This document shows, piece by piece, positions 22,661 to 34,900 of a stretch of 64,000 bases of DNA (position 1 is the stretch's first letter; the number at the start of each line of letters is the position of its first letter). Under the pieces are notes generated by a model, which saw only the letters and a list, made by a program, of their open reading frames with translations, searched no databases and was not told the origin of the DNA. Made by a program: the position numbers and the translations under genes. The DNA is from Crotalaria pallida (lineage: Eukaryota > Streptophyta > Magnoliopsida > Fabales > Fabaceae): the NCBI GenBank assembly GCA_037953625.1, contig CM075649.1, positions 103,049,290 through 103,113,289 on the forward strand, written 5' to 3'.

Positions 22661-25600
22661 TATTAGATCCAGTGAGAATGTTTTGATAATGACAAAAGTT
22701 ATGAACAAGATACAAGTGTTTGTGATCAAGCTCAAGTATGAAGAAGTTCATCAAACAACAACAAACAACAAATGATGAAGAGAGAGCAAGCTCATGAAGA
22801 CTTAATTTGTGTATAATTGTAATATCTTTAGTTTGAGTCTTTTATTTTAATGAGTTTGGTTAGAGTCTTTAGAGGGTAGTAAATCTCTATCAAGGTCATG
22901 ATTATATCATAATTTGAGTTTTCACTTAACCTAAAAACAATAGGTGGCTTAAAGGTTTGAAAGAAAAGGTTTAGTTTTGAGAAAACAAGTTTTTAATTGA
23001 CTTTAGTAGTGGTTAATCGATTAAGAGGAGTGGTTAATCGATTAACATGTTTTTAACAGTGTTTAATCGATTAACATGATGAGTTAATCGATTAACACCT
23101 GCAGTACTGGTTTTTAAAATACGTTTTTCACTTCTCAAAATCAGTTTTTAATGTTACTAACTTTTGGGTATTCTATATAAATCTTTTCCTAACCTTTGTG
23201 AATCATTAGAACACATTAGAACAACTTTCATATCATTTTTACAAAGATCAAGCCATACTATTCTCTCTCACTTTCATAGATCAAAGCTTTCAACTTTTAC
23301 ATTCTTTGATCAAGTATCTTTGAATCTCTCATGTTGATATTTTCATAGTTCTTGAAAGAGATTCATAGGATTGTCATTGTTTTCATTGAGTTGTAATCAT
23401 TCCAAAGGAGGCAAACATTCTACAACACAAGGAAGACTTGGTGGTTGTTCATCAAGCAAAGTTATCTTGGAAGTCTCGTTGTGTTAACAAGCAATTAGAA
23501 GTCTTGGTGTGAGGCATCATCAAGCAAGTGGAAGTCTTTGAAGCATCTCAAAGCAATTGGAAGACTTGTTGTGAAGATATCGGCAAGCAAGGGAAGAAGT
23601 TAGATTAGATTCAATAGGGTTGCAAGACAAGAGTGTGGTATCTCTTGGAGGCTATCAAGAAGGGAGTCTTTAGAGGCATTTACTTGTAATTTGAGAACTC
23701 TAATTCCTCATAGTGAAAAATCTCTCTTGGTTGAAGAGGGGACTGGATGTAGCTTTCAAGTGGATTAAAGTGAACCAGGATAAATCTCTGTGTCGTATCT
23801 CTATTCCTTTAACTCTTTACATTCAAGTCATTTCAATATTGTTTTTGATTGAAAACCTAGAAAAGATTGATTTTCATAATTAATTGAATTGAATCTTAAT
23901 TGTGCAAATTGATTTGGGGAAAATCATTTTCATAACCTAGGTAATTGTAACATCCCAAATTTTAATTCCAAGTTTAATTAGGAAGACCGAAGTTAGAATT
24001 TATGAGGAAAACCATAGGAAACCATGGATAGGAGTTAAGGGTAGTGTCTTAAAGTTAGAATTTGTCAAAATAGGAGTTTTCAGAGGAGTAATCGATTACC
24101 TGAAGGGTATAATCGATTACATGCTCTCTGGTGAAATCATACAAAAGTTGCATTAAAAGTAATGGATTACTTGGGCACTGTAATCGATTACTTGGGAAAA
24201 GTAATGGATTACTCAGGCAAAGTAATCGATTACCAGTGCTTTGGTGATTGTATGATGCTGCAAAAATAATCGATTAATTGGAGGAAGTAATCGATTATTT
24301 TGGCAAAGTAATGGATTACTTTAGGCAAGTAGTCGATTACTTCAGGTCTGATACAGAAAAAAAATAAAGTAAGGGCAGAAACGTATTTTCACCCTTATAT
24401 CTCCCTATATCAGCCACTAATCCTCCTTCCTTATCCATATTCGACCTCCCCTCTCTCCTCCTCCCTCCACACGCATTTCTCTCCCTCTCCTCCATCCCAA
24501 ATCATCTTCCACCACCATCAATCCTCCATGGCTCATCCTCCAATCCTTCTCCATGGCAAGCTTCTCTTCTCCTTCTTCTTTTTCTTCTTCTCTTCCTTTC
24601 TTTGGTGGTTCTCTTTCTCCCTCACCTCCATGGCTTTCTCTCTCTAAGCACCCACATACACCAAACCAAGCCCAAGCACCCAAACTCCATTTTTATACCA
24701 CACCAATGGATCTAATCTTGATTTTTAGGTTAGATCCTACACATAAATCCTCCATCCCTTGAACCCAAGCTTTCTCTCTCATATAGGGTTCCCTTTCTCT
24801 CTCCTCCAATCTCAAGATTCAAGTGGAATTTGGGCTAAGGAGTTGGAGTCAAGGTAGATTCGGTGTAGATTTGGTGTCTTTGGAGCTTGGTGTGGGCTCT
24901 CTCCCTCTATAAGGTAAGGGGAGTCTCTTTTCCTCACTTTGAGTTAGGGATAGTTGGGGTATATAATAGGATTTGGGCTAAGTAGTTGAATTGGGTTGTG
25001 GGTAGCAAAATAGCACCTGTAAGAGTTGGTTTAGGAAGAATGAATGTAATTGGATTTAAGTTAATAAGTTAATAATTTAATTTAATTGTCATAAATTGCT
25101 AAAACCCCCTTTATGTATGTTGTAAATGTAGGAAGTGAAGAACCCTAGGGAGTTGATTTATATTTAAGCACTCTGAGACATACCTGAGTATGTCGATTGA
25201 TCTGTGATATATGTTGATTGTTGAGAGTTACGTGGCTAGGTTTGTTATATGTGTGTAAAATGAATATATAAATGGCTAAATGTTACTAATATGATAAATT
25301 AATAATGTTGGCTATGAGGTGGAGTAATAACTAATGGACATAGGGATAATATTTGAATGCTTGAATAAGAAGATTAGTGTTAATAAGGATATTTCTTGGC
25401 TTAATAATAATGGACTACTTAGTGATGAACATGTTTATTTTGGATGCTTGATGAGGGTGTGGTCTTAGTTTGGAATTTACGCATTTATAGATTGCGTTGG
25501 CGAATAAATTGGGGTATAAATGATAGGAATGCTAAATGGTATGAGTATTGGTTGGACAAGTATTGAACCCTTGACCTAAGCTTGTGATTAGTTGTGGATA

Positions 25601-25744
25601 ATGTATTTAATTTTGATTATTGTTGTTGTGTGATGTGGAAATTGAGAATGATGTGAATGCATGAATGTGGATGATTATTATCTATTATAGATGGCTAATT
25701 GAAATGTGAGCATTGTGGTGAATGTGTTTGTGTTGTTAAGGATG

Positions 25745-26095
25745 GTTGAATTGATCATTGGGACATTGGGACACTAGGTGTTCCTGCTAGGTGTACAAAC
25801 GCCCCATTAGGGCCAAACGCCCCATCAGGCAAAAACGCCCCACTAGGTGTAAATGCCCCGTTAGGAGTCAATGTCCCCAAATGATCAATTCAACGAAAAC
25901 TAAAAGACTGGAAAATGTGAAAAAGACTAAAGTATGTAAATTGAATATGCTAAGGAATTTAATGAGCATGAGTAAAGATTATATGTATTGGTCCTAACGG
26001 GTGAGGCCTAGTGGGTGATAGTCCTGATGGGTGACTAAAGTCCCTAATGGGTGTACAAACGCCCTAGCAGGAGCAACTAACTTCCTAGTGGTACA
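25745..26095. repeat. Six-rung inverted-repeat ladder in the LARD2 LTR
   Basis: Left-side motifs in order are ACTAGG 25773, CCTGCTAGG 25783, CCCATTAGG 25803, CCCATCAGG 25821, CCCACTAGG 25839 and CCCGTTAGG 25857. Right-side motifs are CCTAACGGG 25993, CCTAGTGGG 26007, CCTGATGGG 26023, CCTAATGGG 26043, CCTAGCAGG 26063 and CCTAGT 26084. Each right motif is the exact reverse complement of a left one, in reverse order. Spacers of 5-11 bases are not conserved as complements. The left arm is also enclosed by GTTGAATTGATCATT and its complement. The ladder recurs in the 3' LTR at 31698-32048. Confidence 0.9.
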
Positions 26096-26111
26096 AATTA
26101 AAAGATAAGTG

Positions 26112-26185
26112 GTATGTTGTCCTCTGACCGTGAGGAGACATGCGGTAATATGTTGGGTGTGTTGTTCTCTGACCGTGAGAAGACA
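26112..26185. repeat. Two hairpins with matching arm changes
   Basis: TCCTC-TGACCGT-GAGGA near 26120 and TTCTC-TGACCGT-GAGAA near 26170 share the same loop. One base pair is changed as a pair (C-G to T-A). Both occur again in the 3' LTR near 32073 and 32123. Confidence 0.8.
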
Positions 26186-26565
26186 CACGTTATATGGTTT
26201 TAAAGGGAAATGAAAATGATTTTGGAAAATATGAAAAAGTGAAGCATTTTGTTATTCATAGCTTGATTTGATTATGATGCTTATGTTTTTATTATGTGCT
26301 CTTAATTATCTTCTAATTCACTGTGTCGTGAAAAGGTCTCACCCTTATGTGGTTAACATTTTAGGTGAATGTTGAGGAGCTTGAGGATCAGAGTGTCGCA
26401 GCGGAAGTTATGGAAAGAAGGAATGTATATGGTTGCGCTACTCATATTGTAATTGAAATACCCAACTTCATATGTAAATTTGATTTATGAAAGGAAATTT
26501 TAAGCTCTCCAATTTATTTATTAAACCTTTTGAATAATATTTTTAAATAAAAGCTGGGTGTTACA

Positions 26566-29500
26566 TTTATGGTATCAGAGCAGTTCCTTCCTTTCCGACC
26601 TGAGGGAAAGTGGTCCCGATCTCGCTGCGAACACTTTCATATCAAGCTTCCTGATTAAAGGTGAGACCCTTTTACATGAAAATTTTAAATGTTTGATGAA
26701 TGGTGCAGATGTTTGATAGTAAATGAAAATAGAATGTGATTCTTTGGGAACCTAAGCCGGATCCCTTAGGAATTCAAAGAATTACATCCTATAAGTGTGG
26801 CACGTTTGTAAGCAGAAAACTTCCAAGGTGCAATAGATGCTTGTGTAAGGGATGCAAATTCCAAGTTGAGTTACTTAAAAGTTAAAGTTTCTTACAAAGG
26901 AAATCTTACTAATTAATAACGGAGTGCATAAACTTTAACTGGATAACGAAGACTATTACCACTGACGGAATGTAGTGTCGGAACTGGCCAATCCGATGTT
27001 GCATTTACCGGGAGGTGATATCGTCGAAATCTAGGAGTTTGTGCATCATCGTGAATTAGCAATGGATCTCCTGTGTATAAAACTTAGGTGTTAATTCTTT
27101 TATGTATGTTTGTTTTACTAAGTTCTTTGTGTGATCTTCATGTTTGTTTGTTGGGTAATTTGGTGTCAAAGTAATTGAATCGGGATTAGAAATGGAACCG
27201 CATGGAATAAATAAATTGTGAATCCCGAATACTAATCCAACCAAGTGCTTAAAGTCACGTTGATTCGATTAGTATTTAAGAGAAACGAAAAATAAGGTTT
27301 CTACTAAATTATTAAGCGGTTCTGTAACTAAACTTGATTCAAGCGATTGTGGCATCAAATGAATATAGGCATCGGGAACTAATAGATCGGATTTAAACCA
27401 CTGACTCGTATTAATTTGAATTACAAATAAAAACAAACTTTATGCCCAATGTGAGAAGTGGCTTGAATTCAATCCAAAGGGTTCTCGAAATATGCTTACA
27501 TGTGGAATGGTGTAGTGTTAAAGTAAGCAGACCAAAAATTAGAAGTGGAATCATGAGAATCGAAATGATTTACTACCCCCGATTCTAATCTATTCGAGTG
27601 ACATAGTGGCACCGGTTAGATTAGACTCCATAAAAACAATAACAACATTTTATTGAATTCGTGGTTGATTCCATCACTAATTTGATTCCGGTGACTTTAA
27701 TATTAATCGAAAGTTAAGTTGAACCTTCTAATGATTGGACTTGAACCCCAAGTTACTATGATAAAATTTTGTAACGAAAAGAGGTTCATCTAATCGAGGA
27801 TGGGGTTAAAATTCAACATAGAAGTTCTTACCTCACTTTTGATTACATCATTGGTAGTGCATTGGTATATATGAAAAAGTCTATGTTTATGTGGAAGTGA
27901 ACCTAAACTTTCGAAAATGTTTTCAAAATGATTTGGGATTAACAACTTTTCAATTGCACTCTTTATGTTTGAAATCCCAAATTACTTTCCACTAAGCATT
28001 GACTAAAAGTGTTGTTTTTGAAAATTGTGTTCTTGATGAACTGCATTTTCTTTGTTTATGCTCGATTGATATGTGTGCTTGATAGATCTATGTGCAAGGT
28101 GAAGTTTGTATTTGATGCTTGTGAGTGTTTAAAATGAATTTCAAAAGTTGCACAGAACTATAATCATTCCAAATGGATCGTGAGGTCGCCCGACCAATTT
28201 TCAAGAAATAGTAAGAACACAAGGATTTCTAAGTGATCGAGTAGTGAATTTTGTAACCAAATCACCCATCGGTCAAATAGGAACTCTTCTTATGCGGCTC
28301 AAAATCACTTCGGAATGAAAACTATATTTTTTTTTAAAACTTGAAGTAAAAAGGGAATGTAACTGTTTTAATTCTCACATAATGAACTAAACTTTTTCAA
28401 GTTCCAGGCACATTCCCTCTTTCTCTGAGTTTATCCATCTTGAGTGATTTGTCACTCCTTCATCTAGGATCTTATGAAATCAGATGAAGGCAACTCATCA
28501 TGGTAAGGTGCATGATTAAAAGTTTTAGTGAATTTTCAAATGAAATTAATTGTTCCTCATTAAGAGAGGGACCTAATTTGCAAAAAAAAAATGTTTTTAT
28601 AAATGTATCTTTGTTTTCTAAACGTTCCACTAGTATGGGATCCTTTTCCTAAATTTTAAATCCCCATACCTAGTGATTTTTCAAGCCAAAGTTTTTAAAA
28701 GACTTATGTGTTGTAGTAAAGTGTTTTTGGGTAATCAGGGTTTTTATATAAAGGGAAAACTAAGTTTTTGGGTTTAGGTTTTGTTTGACTTGGAAAATTT
28801 GGCTTAAACCCCCTAAGGTTGAATCTTTGCTTAGTGTAACATTTCAAGCCAATTGGAGCAAGCTAGTAATTTAAACAAAATGAATTTAATGTGCTCTAAT
28901 CGGTTTGACAATTTTACACAACCTTGGGCCAAGAATAGATGATGTCTCATCAAATTTTAAAGTCAATTGGAGTTTGTTTGCTATTTTAAATGGATTTGAC
29001 AAAGGTTCACCCCGACCATTACAAATCTTTTAGAAAGTGGTCATAGGGTCAAAAGTGAATCTAATGAACTCTGAATTGACTTGAAGATTTGCCATAATGC
29101 TCTATTATGTTCAGGGACGATATCTTCCAATTCTTCAAAAGCCTTGGGAAACTGAATTTATGAAACGCATTTTTAGTTGTGAACTATGTAAGTCCTATTC
29201 CCCGAACCACTGTTAAACGCTCTTTAAAATATGTGATGATATTTGTGCATGTGTTTGTAGAGGTAAGTGTTAGCCCTAAGTTAGGCTAGGAATAGTTAGG
29301 AAGGAAACCAGGTTGAGTTAAGTTTAGGGTTTAAGGTGTAAGATGTTGTGGACTTCTGTTGTGAATGTTTGACCCTGGAATGATGTTTGCATGATTTATG
29401 TTTGTGTGAATGATGGATGTGTTTGATTAGAGTCTAGGAATAGGATATAAGTGGTAGGTTTTGGAGCTAGATTAAAGTCAGCCTGAGCGGGTATTAGTGT

Positions 29501-29899
29501 GTAGGGCAGAATAGAACCCTTTCCAAACCTTCGAAGTAGAATTTCGAAAGAAACCCGTTTGATCTTAGAAACTATTCCCAACTTCTTTGTGAAGCCAAGA
29601 TCCTTTGGGAGTCTTGCTAGAGGGACTCCTGAAATAGTTAATCGATAGAAGTGTAAACCTTAGCAAATCTGATAGAGCCTCCACCTCGAGTCAGACCGAA
29701 TCAACCATAGTCGACACTCTTCAATAAGTTCCAAAGTCTTGTGGCACATTCATGCTGAATGGTATGCCAATCCCAAGTGGGGGAGTAGAAATAAGATGAG
29801 TAAGTTGCTTAGCTTAGAAAACCTTTTTCCGGGATGGTTCTCCAATTAAGGATTTTGAGCGGAATTTCAGGGACGAAATTCCAATAAGTGGGGGAGAAT
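26566..29899 (+). other. LARD2 internal region, non-coding
   Basis: PBS TGGTATCAGAGC is at 26570-26581 and the polypurine tract AGTGGGGGAGAAT ends at 29899. No frame above ~60 codons looks coding, no gag or pol motif is visible, and I could not find a collapsed gag like that of LARD1. The last ~40 bases (GGACGAAATTCCAATAAG then the purine tract) match the TR-GAG element. Confidence 0.85.
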
Positions 29900-32518
29900 T
29901 GTAACATCCCAAATTTTAATTCCAAGTTTAATTAAGAAGACCGAAGTTAGAATTTATGAGGAAAACCATAGGAAACCATGGATAGGAGTTAAGGGTAGTG
30001 TCTTAAAGTTAGATTTGTCAAAATAGGAGTTTTCAGAGGAGTAATCGATTACCTGAAGGGTGTAATCGATTACATGCTATCTGGTGAAATCATACAAAAG
30101 TTGCATTAAAAGTAATGGATTACTTGGGAAAAGTAATCAATTACTTGGAAAAAGTAATGGATTACTCAGGCAAAGTAATCGATTACCAGTGCTCTGGTGA
30201 TTGTATGATGCTGCAAAAATAATCGATTAATTGGAGGAAGTAATCGATTATTTTGGCAAAGTAATGGATTACTTTAGGCAAGTAATCGATTACTTCAGGT
30301 CTGATACAGAAAAAAAATAAAGTAAGGGCAGAAACGTATTTTCACCCTTATATCTCCCTATATCAGCCACTAATCCTCCTTCCTTATCCATATTCGACCT
30401 CCCCTCTCTCCTCCTCCCTCCACACGCATTTCTCTCCCTCTCCTCCATTCCAAATCATCTTCCACCACCATCAATCCTCCATGGCTCATCCTCCAATCCT
30501 TCTCCATGGCAAGCTTCTCTTCTCCTTCTTCTTTTTCTTCTTCTCTTCCTTTCTTTGGTGGTTCTCTTTCTCCCTCACCTCCATGGCTTTCTCTCTCTAA
30601 GCACCCACATACACCAAACCAAGCCCAAGCACCCAAACTCCATTTTTATACCACACCAATGGATCTAATCTTGATTTTTAGGTTAGATCCTACACATAAA
30701 TCCTCCATCCCTTGAACCCAAGCTTTCTCTCTCATATAGGGTTCCCTTTCTCTCTCCTCCAATCTCAAGATTCAAGTGGAATTTGGGCTAAGGAGTTGGA
30801 GTCAAGGTAGATTCGGTGTAGATTTGGTGTCTTTGGAGCTTGGTGTGGGCTCTCTCCCTCTATAAGGTAAGGGGAGTCTCTTTTCCTCACTTTGAGTTAG
30901 GGATAGTTGGGGTATATAATAGGATTTGGGCTAAGTAGTTGAATTGGGTTGTGGGTAGCAAAATAGCACCTGTAAGAGTTGGTTTAGGGAGAATGAATGT
31001 AATTGGATTTAAGTTAATAAGTTAATAATTTAATTTAATTGTCATAAATTGCTAAAACCCCCTTTATGTATGTTGTAAATGTAGGAAGTGAAGAACCCTA
31101 GGGAGTTGATTTATATTTAAGCACTCTGAGACATACCTGAGTATGTCGATTGATCTGTGATATATGTTGATTGTTGAGAGTTACATGGCTAGGTTTGTTA
31201 TATGTGTGTAAAATGAATATATAAATGGCTAAATGTTACTAATATGATAAATTAATAATGTTGGCTATGAGGTGGAGTAATAACTAATGGACATAGGGAT
31301 AATATTTGAATGCTTGAATAAGAAGATTAGTGTTAATAAGGATATTTCTTGGCTTAATAATAATGGACTATTTAGTGATGAACATGTTTATTTTGGATGC
31401 TTGATGAGGGTGTTGTCTTAGTTTGGAATTTATGCATTTATAGATTGCGTTGGCGAATAAATTGGGGTATAAATGATAGGAATGCTAAATGGTATGAGTA
31501 TTGGTTGGACAAGTATTGAACCCTTGACCTAAGCTTGTGATTAGTTGTGGATAATGTATTTAATTTTGATTATTGTTGTTGTGTGATGTGGAAATTGAGA
31601 ATGATGTGAATGCATGAATGTGGATGATTATTATCTGTTATAGATGGCTAATTGAAATGTGAGCATTGTGGTGAATGTGTTTGTGTTGTTAAGGATGGTT
31701 GAATTGATCATTGGGACATTGGGACACTAGGTGTTCCTGCTAGGTGTACAAACGCCCCATTAGGGCCAAACGCCCCATCAAGCAAAAACGCCCCACTAGG
31801 TGTAAATGCCCCGTTAGGAGTCAATGTCCCCAAATGATCAATTCAACGAAAACTAAAAGATTGGAAAATGTGAAAAAGACTAAAGTATGTAAATTGAATA
31901 TGCTAAGGAATTTAATGAGTATGAGTAAAGATTATATGTATTGGTCCTAACGGGTGAGGCCTAGTGGGTGATAGTCCTGATGGGTGACTAAAGTCCCTAA
32001 TGGGTGTACAAACGCCCTAGCAGGAGCAACTAACTTCCTAGTGGTACAAATTAAAAGATAAGTGGTATGTTGTCCTCTGACCGTGAGGAGACATGCGGTA
32101 ATATGTTGGGTGTGTTGTTCTCTGACCGTGAGAAGACACACGTTATATGGTTTTAAAGGGAAATGAAAATGATTTTGGAAAATATGAAAAAGTGAAGCAT
32201 TTTGTTATTCATAGCTTGATTTGATTATGATGCTTATGTTTTTATTATGTGCTCTTAATTATCTTCTAATTCACTGTGTCGTGAAAAGGTCTCACCCTTA
32301 TGTGGTTAACATTTTAGGTGAATGTTGAGGAGCTTGAGGATCAGAGTGTCGCAGCGGAAGTTATGGAAAGAATGAATTTATATGGTTGCGCTACTCATAT
32401 TGTAATTGAAATACCCAACTTCATATGTAAATTTGATTTATGAAAGGAAATTTTAAGCTCTCCAATTTATTTATTAAACCTTTTGAATAATATTTTTAAA
32501 TAAAAGCTGGGTGTTACA
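29900..32518 (+). repeat. LARD2 3' LTR
   Basis: 2619 bp, almost identical to 23946-26565. One visible change hits the ladder: CCCATCAGG of the 5' LTR reads CCCATCAAG at about 31774-31782, breaking one rung. Confidence 0.95.
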
Positions 32519-33144
32519 GTAATCAATAAGAATATTGGTGTTAATCAATTCCGCTTTATCTCTGATCATATGTGTTAATTGATTGATTTTCGTATTTGAG
32601 TGAAAAGTGATTTTTCAGTTTTAGCAGTGATTAATCGATTAACTAAAAGTGTTAATCGATTAACTAAAATCAAGCTTTCGTAAATAATCGATTAACCTGT
32701 TTGATTAATCGATTAACTAAGTGTTTTTAAAGGGTTAATCGATTAATAAGCTTTGTTAATCGATTAAATGCCGAGATTTTTGTAAAAATCATTTGTTTTA
32801 ATCGTTTCGATTCGTTTCTTTCGAAAATCTTTCAAGGTTTCTCTAACACCTATTCAACCCCCCCTTCTAGGTGTTCTCCTAGTGTCTCCTAGTTATTTCA
32901 CCCACCAATTGTAGTTCTTACATTAAATTCTTATTAAATCATATTGAGATTAACTAAACCTAATCTACCCACACTCATATATAAAGAATAAAGAATAATA
33001 AACAATATAGTACAAATATATGAATGCTAAGGTAAACTAGTCTTCTTGATGTGTTGTTGTAGGTTGTCTATAAATCTTGTCTTCATCAAAACGTACAATT
33101 GAACCTTGAGCCATCACTATGTGACTATTTACTCTTTTTATATT

Positions 33145-34900
33145 CTTATCATCAGCCCTGAGGATTGAACAAACCCTTAAAAAATGTCTTAAAAATATAA
33201 ATTCACTAATTTTCAAAGGTTGACATTTATCATTTTTTAAGATAAAATCACTTCTTTTACTTTGTTAATAAACAATATTTTAAAAGTATTCCCTTCGTCC
33301 CCCTTTCGATAGATTTCATTAGGCTATAACAACATTCATGTGACATACATTGAGTTATTTATGTACTGTCAAACTAGTTAAGTATCGAAAATTACTTGCA
33401 TCCACCACAATAGAGTATGTCTCCTCACAATCAAATCCAGGTCTTTATGAAAAATCTTTGGGCAACCATTCTTTCTTTATATCTTATAAATTATCATTTC
33501 TCATCATTTCGCTTCTGAAAAAATTCACATTTGCATCCACCTAGGTTTACACCTTTAGCTATACGAACTACAAGAAGTTCAAATACCTGTCACTTTTCGA
33601 GCAAGATCAATTTTGCCTCAATTGCATCTTTCCATTTTGGTAAATAATTTTTTTGTCTATATTCCTAAATAGACTTTGATGCGTGATCGTCATCTTATAT
33701 CATATAAGTGCTATATCCTATGTAAAAGCACCATCAACGTTGACTTCATTTCGGTTCCATTGTATTTCAGTCATGACATAATTTATTGAGATCTCTTTGT
33801 TTTCACAATTTTTAGGTACCTGAGTTTCTTCTGGAATGAGCTATTAATTATGTCTAAGGGCTCTTCGAGAGTCATTACATCCTCGAATTGATCATCTTTT
33901 TTTCTCGCTCCTTTTTTTTCGAGGATTTTTTTCTTTGAAACTGATGGGTCTACCAAGCTTCAGGCGTGCCTCAAACTTATTTGCAATTATAATTTGCCAA
34001 ACAGGGATATCAATTTTATTGTAGTATTAGCAGCTGAAATATGTGACTTAGTTACTCTTTTTAGGTCAATAAATGCGTCTAGCAATTAGTTATCTAAATT
34101 TTGCAAATGAATTATTATTTGAATTTCAAATTCAAATTGTTTTGTACGAGGATCAAGATAAGATAATGATAACTCTTTCTAAATCATTTCTTTTTTCAAC
34201 TGCTTATTTTCTCCCCCTAATGTTGGGAAAACGGATCCATCAAAATAACAATCGAGAAATCTAGTTGTGAATGAATCTCTTATTGTTGTTTTGAGATATT
34301 TTATTATGAGTGTAGATCCGGATCTAACATATTATATTCTCAATCTTCTTTGATGTCCTATCTTAGTGTGTTGTGGTGGAGCAATGACAACATATACCGC
34401 ACATCCAAAAGTTCTTAGATGGAAAATATTAGGTGTCTGACAAAAAACCATTTGTAAATGGGAAACTCGTGATAATTTAATGGTTTGATGTGAATCAGTG
34501 CTAGCATGTTCCCAAATAGTAATGGCAATAGACATACAATAGTTAATAATTAGATTTTGGTTTATTCAATTGCACAAGTAATCTCGCAAACTTCTGTTGC
34601 GAATTGCCAATGAATAAACATGTGATCATCTAGTTGATGCATCAATTAAAAATATTAAATATATAAATGGTCCACATGATGGAAGTAAAGACATATAAAT
34701 ATCATCTTGTATTTTTTCAAGAATCAATCTCCAATTTTTTATGGAGATGGTCGAATAAACTTTCTTTGGGAGCAATTATTAGCACATGTGATATTATTAT
34801 ATTGAAGAAACTTTGGGTTTTTCATTGGATGTCAACATAAATTTTAATTATTTTTTTCGCATCGTATAGTTGATTTGGGATGGTCTAACAGACCAAACCA
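33145..34900 (-). pseudogene. Heavily decayed copia pol
   Basis: Only short translated pieces survive on the minus strand. The best, 34332-34535, carries LQMVFCQTPNIFHLRTFGCAVYV and APPQHTKIGHQRRLRI, typical of the copia integrase C-terminal side. Around 34560-34740 the minus strand reads as the integrase core (GPFIYL, then IDASTR-like). Around 33330-33600 it reads as RT N-terminal blocks. The order is correct for a minus-strand copia of a lineage other than SIRE. There are many stops and indels, and LTRs were not found. Confidence 0.65.

Larger units (their letters stand above)
23946..26565 (+). repeat. LARD2 5' LTR
   Basis: It starts TGTAACATCC and ends GGTGTTACA. It holds GTAATCGATTAC palindromes (24088-24345), a CT-rich leader-like block (24420-24620), a splice-donor-like TATAAG/GTAAGG at 24908-24919, an inverted-repeat ladder (25745-26095), two short hairpins (26112-26185), and an acceptor-like TTTTAG/GT at 26360-26366. 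Short frames in the CT-rich block (such as 24553-24762) are low complexity and I do not call them. Confidence 0.93.
23946..32518 (+). mobile_element. LARD2: non-autonomous LTR element inside the copia 3' LTR
   Basis: TSD GTAAT at 23941-23945 and 32519-32523. LTRs are 23946-26565 (2620 bp) and 29900-32518 (2619 bp), nearly identical, so this is probably one of the youngest insertions. The internal 3334 bp starts with a tRNA-iMet PBS at 26570-26581, ends in AGTGGGGGAGAAT, and has no gene. LTR blocks match the TR-GAG element at 52027-58637, inverted, which makes the two related. Confidence 0.95.
9210..32922 (+). mobile_element. Gag-only SIRE-like copia element, 5.97 kb without nested insertions
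   Basis: TGTTAGATCC starts at 9210 and the end TTCTTACA is at 32922, flanked by TSD TTAAA (9205-9209 and 32923-32927). LTRs are 9210-10893 and 22661-23945 plus 32524-32922, each 1684 bp. Between them are a tRNA-iMet PBS, gag, and a 740 bp spacer. No protease, integrase, RT or RNase H is present, so it depends on a related autonomous copia. LARD1 splits gag and LARD2 splits the 3' LTR. Confidence 0.92.
22661..32922 (+). repeat. 3' LTR of the copia element, split by LARD2
   Basis: It runs 22661-23945 and 32524-32922, 1684 bp in all, the same as the 5' LTR. It begins TATTAGATCC instead of TGTTAGATCC, so the terminal dinucleotide TG has become TA. TTAATCGATTAA palindromes lie at about 23011-23100 and 32627-32770. 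Confidence 0.92.
7973..33116 (-). mobile_element. Copia solo LTR, interrupted by a younger copia element
   Basis: It starts TGTTGGAAACC, like the LTR at 5963, and ends GAGCCATCA. It is bracketed by the 5-bp TSD CTATG (7968-7972 and 33117-33121). Without the insert at 9210-32922 it is ~1426 bp. No PBS, PPT or coding part flanks it, so it is a solo LTR left by LTR-LTR recombination. The termini match the first copia LTR, but its internal palindromes are TTAATCGATTAA types (8106-8195 and 8997-9100) rather than CTCGAG types. Orientation is inferred from the related LTR. Confidence 0.85.

Noticed and set aside
24417..24762. Overlapping frames on both strands in the LARD2 CT-rich block, repeated at 30370-30715
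   Set aside because: Composition is that of a CT/GA-rich leader; frames on both strands are of similar quality, as expected by chance.
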